A stretch of 64,000 bases of DNA from Rhodoferax potami. GTDB taxonomy: Bacteria > Pseudomonadota > Gammaproteobacteria > Burkholderiales > Burkholderiaceae_C. Positions within the stretch are counted from its first letter, which is position 1. Each line of letters opens with the position of its first letter. Below the pieces are notes generated by a model. That model had not been told where the DNA came from. It worked only from the letters and a program-made list of their open reading frames with translations, and did not search any database. The stretch lies in contig NZ_JAVBIK010000001.1 in assembly GCF_032193805.1 (NCBI RefSeq), positions 2,563,001-2,627,000 on the forward strand. Reading direction: 5' to 3'. The translations under genes and the position numbers were made by a program. Of this stretch, positions 62,705 through 64,000 are shown in pieces.

Positions 62705-63162
62705 GCAAGTGCCAGTGTCGGCCAGCCTGCGGCGGCTCCGATCAAGCCCAAGCTCTACAACCATCCCCACCCCGAGTGCACGCTGCTCTATCAAAACATG
62801 GCCAAGCACTTTGAGACTTGCTTGGAGTTGGCCAGCGCGGGCCAGTTCGACGGCCAAGGCAACCAGCGCACCCCCAAGCCCTACGTGCGCCAAGCATTCC
62901 GTAAATATCTGGACTGCGGCATTTTGCCAATGGCTTTGCCCGCGCCCGCTGTGGTGATTGCGGACACGACTACTTTGTCGCTTTCTCCTGCAAGGGCCGG
63001 GGAGTCTGCCCCGCGTGCAACACCCGGCGTATGGTGGAGGCGGCGCACCTGACGGATCACATTTTCCCGAGCCTGCCGGTGCGTCAGTGGGTGTTGTCAG
63101 TACCGAAGCGACTGCGTTGCTTAATGTAACGTGATGGGCCAGTACTCAATATGGTGCTGCGC
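62705..63162 (+). mobile_element. IS91-family transposase remnant
   Basis: N-terminal zinc-binding part of an IS91-type transposase: ECTLLYQNMAKHFETCLELA, GQFDGQGNQRTPKPYVRQAF and RKYLDCGIL, then in another frame FARARCGDCGHDYFVAFSCK, GRGVCPACNTRRMVEAAHLT and QWVLSVPKRLRCLM, then TAA (63127-63129), then RDGPVLNMVLRLF. There is a 1-nt frameshift near 62932 and a nonsense codon at a probable Gln position. The rest of the element is missing. Confidence 0.8.
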
Positions 63163-63314
63163 CTCTTTGTAGGTCAGTTCGCCTTTTTCTACCTGATCAA
63201 CCACACTGAGCTTAAAAGCCAGCGTGTAGTCGCGCTGCGTGCGCTTGATGCCTGATTCCATTTGTCTTGCCCTTTCTGAGATGAAAAGGTGTCAACTCAT
63301 TTCAGGATGGGTCA
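63160..63314 (-). mobile_element. IS3-family transposase OrfA fragment with one element end
   Basis: On the minus strand an ATG at 63259-63261 begins MESGIKRTQRDYTLAFKLSV, then VDQVEKGELTYKEAQ, the N-terminus of an IS3-type OrfA. It breaks off at the IS91 remnant (about 63160). The outer end at 63291-63314 reads TGACCCATCCTGAAATGAGT on the minus strand, with a terminal TG as in IS3 elements. Confidence 0.75.
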
Positions 63315-63329
63315 TGGACATAAAAAAAA

Positions 63330-63350
63330 CCCGCTTCCGCGGGCATTTTT
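63330..63350 (-). terminator. Terminator of the PEP-CTERM gene at 63370
   Basis: Stem CCCGC (63330-63334) pairs with GCGGG (63339-63343), with A and T tracts on the two sides. Lies just after the stop codon on the minus strand. Confidence 0.75.
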
Positions 63351-63369
63351 TTGCCGGATCGAAACGCGA

Positions 63370-63909
63370 TCAGGCGGCTTGCTTCTGCTTGCGGTGACGG
63401 GCAGCAGCACCGAGCAGACCGAGTCCAGCCAGCATCATGGCGTAGGTTTCGGGTTCTGGAACCGGAGCGACATTGACCGAGAACACGACGTCGCCGCCAT
63501 TGAACGACTGACCCTGCCAGTTGACATACAGGTTGTCGGCATCGAAGCTCAGGGTCGGCGTGCCACCGAGGCCGGTGTTGGAAACCAACGAGAAGGAGGT
63601 GAATGCGCCGATCGTCCCACTGATGTCAGTGATGCGGAAGCCGTTGAAGCTACCATTCGAAAAGCCCCCATCCCTCGTGAAGTGGGCGGTGAAACCGTCG
63701 TCCGAAATATCAAGCGTGCCGATGCCATCGACCACATTCGCAACTTCGACGCCTGCGCCGACGGCGAAAGTGCCGTTGCTGGCACCGCCATACGGGGTGG
63801 ACAGATTCGGGTAGAAGTATTGGAACTCAACAGACTGGCCGGTAAATACGCCGGCATTGGCGGTCGATGCAAGGACAGCAAGGGCTGCGGCGATTGCGAG
63901 TTTCTTCAT
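63370..63909 (-). CDS. PEP-CTERM sorting-domain protein (179 residues)
   Basis: Signal peptide about 1-19 (ends ANA), a beta-rich domain without Cys (QSVEFQYFYPNLSTPYGGAS, LDISDDGFTAHFTRDGGFSN), and the tail VPEPETYAMMLAGLGLLGAA with a basic end (RHRKQKQAA). The sorting tail is nearly the same as in the protein at 53213, but the secreted domains are unrelated. Likely surface or matrix protein processed by an exosortase encoded elsewhere. Confidence 0.92.
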   Translation of the reverse strand: MKKLAIAAALAVLASTANAGVFTGQSVEFQYFYPNLSTPYGGASNGTFAVGAGVEVANVVDGIGTLDISDDGFTAHFTRDGGFSNGSFNGFRITDISGTIGAFTSFSLVSNTGLGGTPTLSFDADNLYVNWQGQSFNGGDVVFSVNVAPVPEPETYAMMLAGLGLLGAAARHRKQKQAA

Positions 63910-64000
63910 GATAGGACTCCCAGAAAAGTGGTTTTTAAATTGATTTTGCTTCGAGGCGCCGCTCGAGCATCCCTTGGTCGTGAACCTTTGGGTAAAGGCA
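63910..64000. other. Window end, upstream of the PEP-CTERM gene
   Basis: Contains the promoter-side region of the leftward PEP-CTERM gene (purine-rich region just before the ATG on the minus strand, T-rich stretch near 63930). No other gene is visible before the edge. Confidence 0.4.

Noticed and set aside
1..64000. CRISPR arrays, rRNA genes, complete prophage or conjugative element
   Set aside because: No regularly spaced direct repeats, rRNA sequence, integrase or phage structural genes were found.

Overview
The window looks like a chromosomal segment of a betaproteobacterium of the family Comamonadaceae, probably close to Rhodoferax. This is inference from three things: the cytochrome oxidase cluster with DUF2244, a 38-residue assembly protein, DUF2970 and a DUF2909 twin-membrane protein; an imuA-imuB-dnaE2 type SOS mutagenesis set; and a short interspersed repeat (core AGCTGCTTGCGCATATTC...GCGCTAGAGG) that I associate with this family. 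No species call can be made from sequence alone. Most of the window is GC-rich, densely coding core genome.

Layout. 1-9.2 kb: the 3' part of a ChpA/PilL-like hybrid histidine kinase, a convergent photolyase, then a tight operon yqgE-ruvX-pyrR-pyrB-pyrC'-plsC in which the dihydroorotase has lost its metal ligands. 9.2-10.5 kb: a lower-GC pocket with a repeat copy, a zinc-ribbon orphan and tRNA-Arg(CCT). 10.5-13.4 kb: a MoxR ATPase/VWA operon. 13.5-21.2 kb: cytochrome c4, a Cys-cluster protein, then envelope-lipid genes (LplT, a GT4 glycosyltransferase, Psd, a membrane-anchored class III PLP enzyme, a YGL010W/Mpo1-like membrane protein). 21.2-27 kb: KefC with its flavoprotein partner, ParA-like, MaoC-like, TrmL, ComF and BioC-like genes.

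27-36.7 kb: an aa3-type oxidase operon with its assembly factors (coxB, ctaD, ctaG, ctaE, a frameshifted SURF1, a Sco-like protein, ctaA, ctaB, sco). 36.7-50.3 kb: a Bug-type binding protein, rpoH with a perfect CIRCE operator, a metallo-beta-lactamase-fold protein, an acyl-CoA ligase, transporters, regulators and small enzymes, plus a decayed small-membrane-protein locus at 48.2-48.9 kb. 50.3-62.7 kb: imuA-imuB and dnaE2, each behind its own LexA box but separated by 6.4 kb of unrelated genes that include a DUF1993 pseudogene, a frameshifted EamA exporter beside an Lrp-type regulator, and a PEP-CTERM protein. 62.7-64 kb: fused remnants of two transposons and a second PEP-CTERM protein.

The most unusual signal is the short interspersed repeat found inside open reading frames, on either strand and without breaking them. 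It lies in kefC, in the leader of the Bug protein, twice in imuB, and two or three times in dnaE2, where one copy is followed by a 90-bp element bounded by perfect 19-bp inverted repeats. These insertions add peptide segments to the proteins and are concentrated in the two SOS polymerase-related genes. Other points of interest are the C-run frameshifts in SURF1 and EamA, the near-absent leader of dnaE2 and the catalytically empty dihydroorotase.
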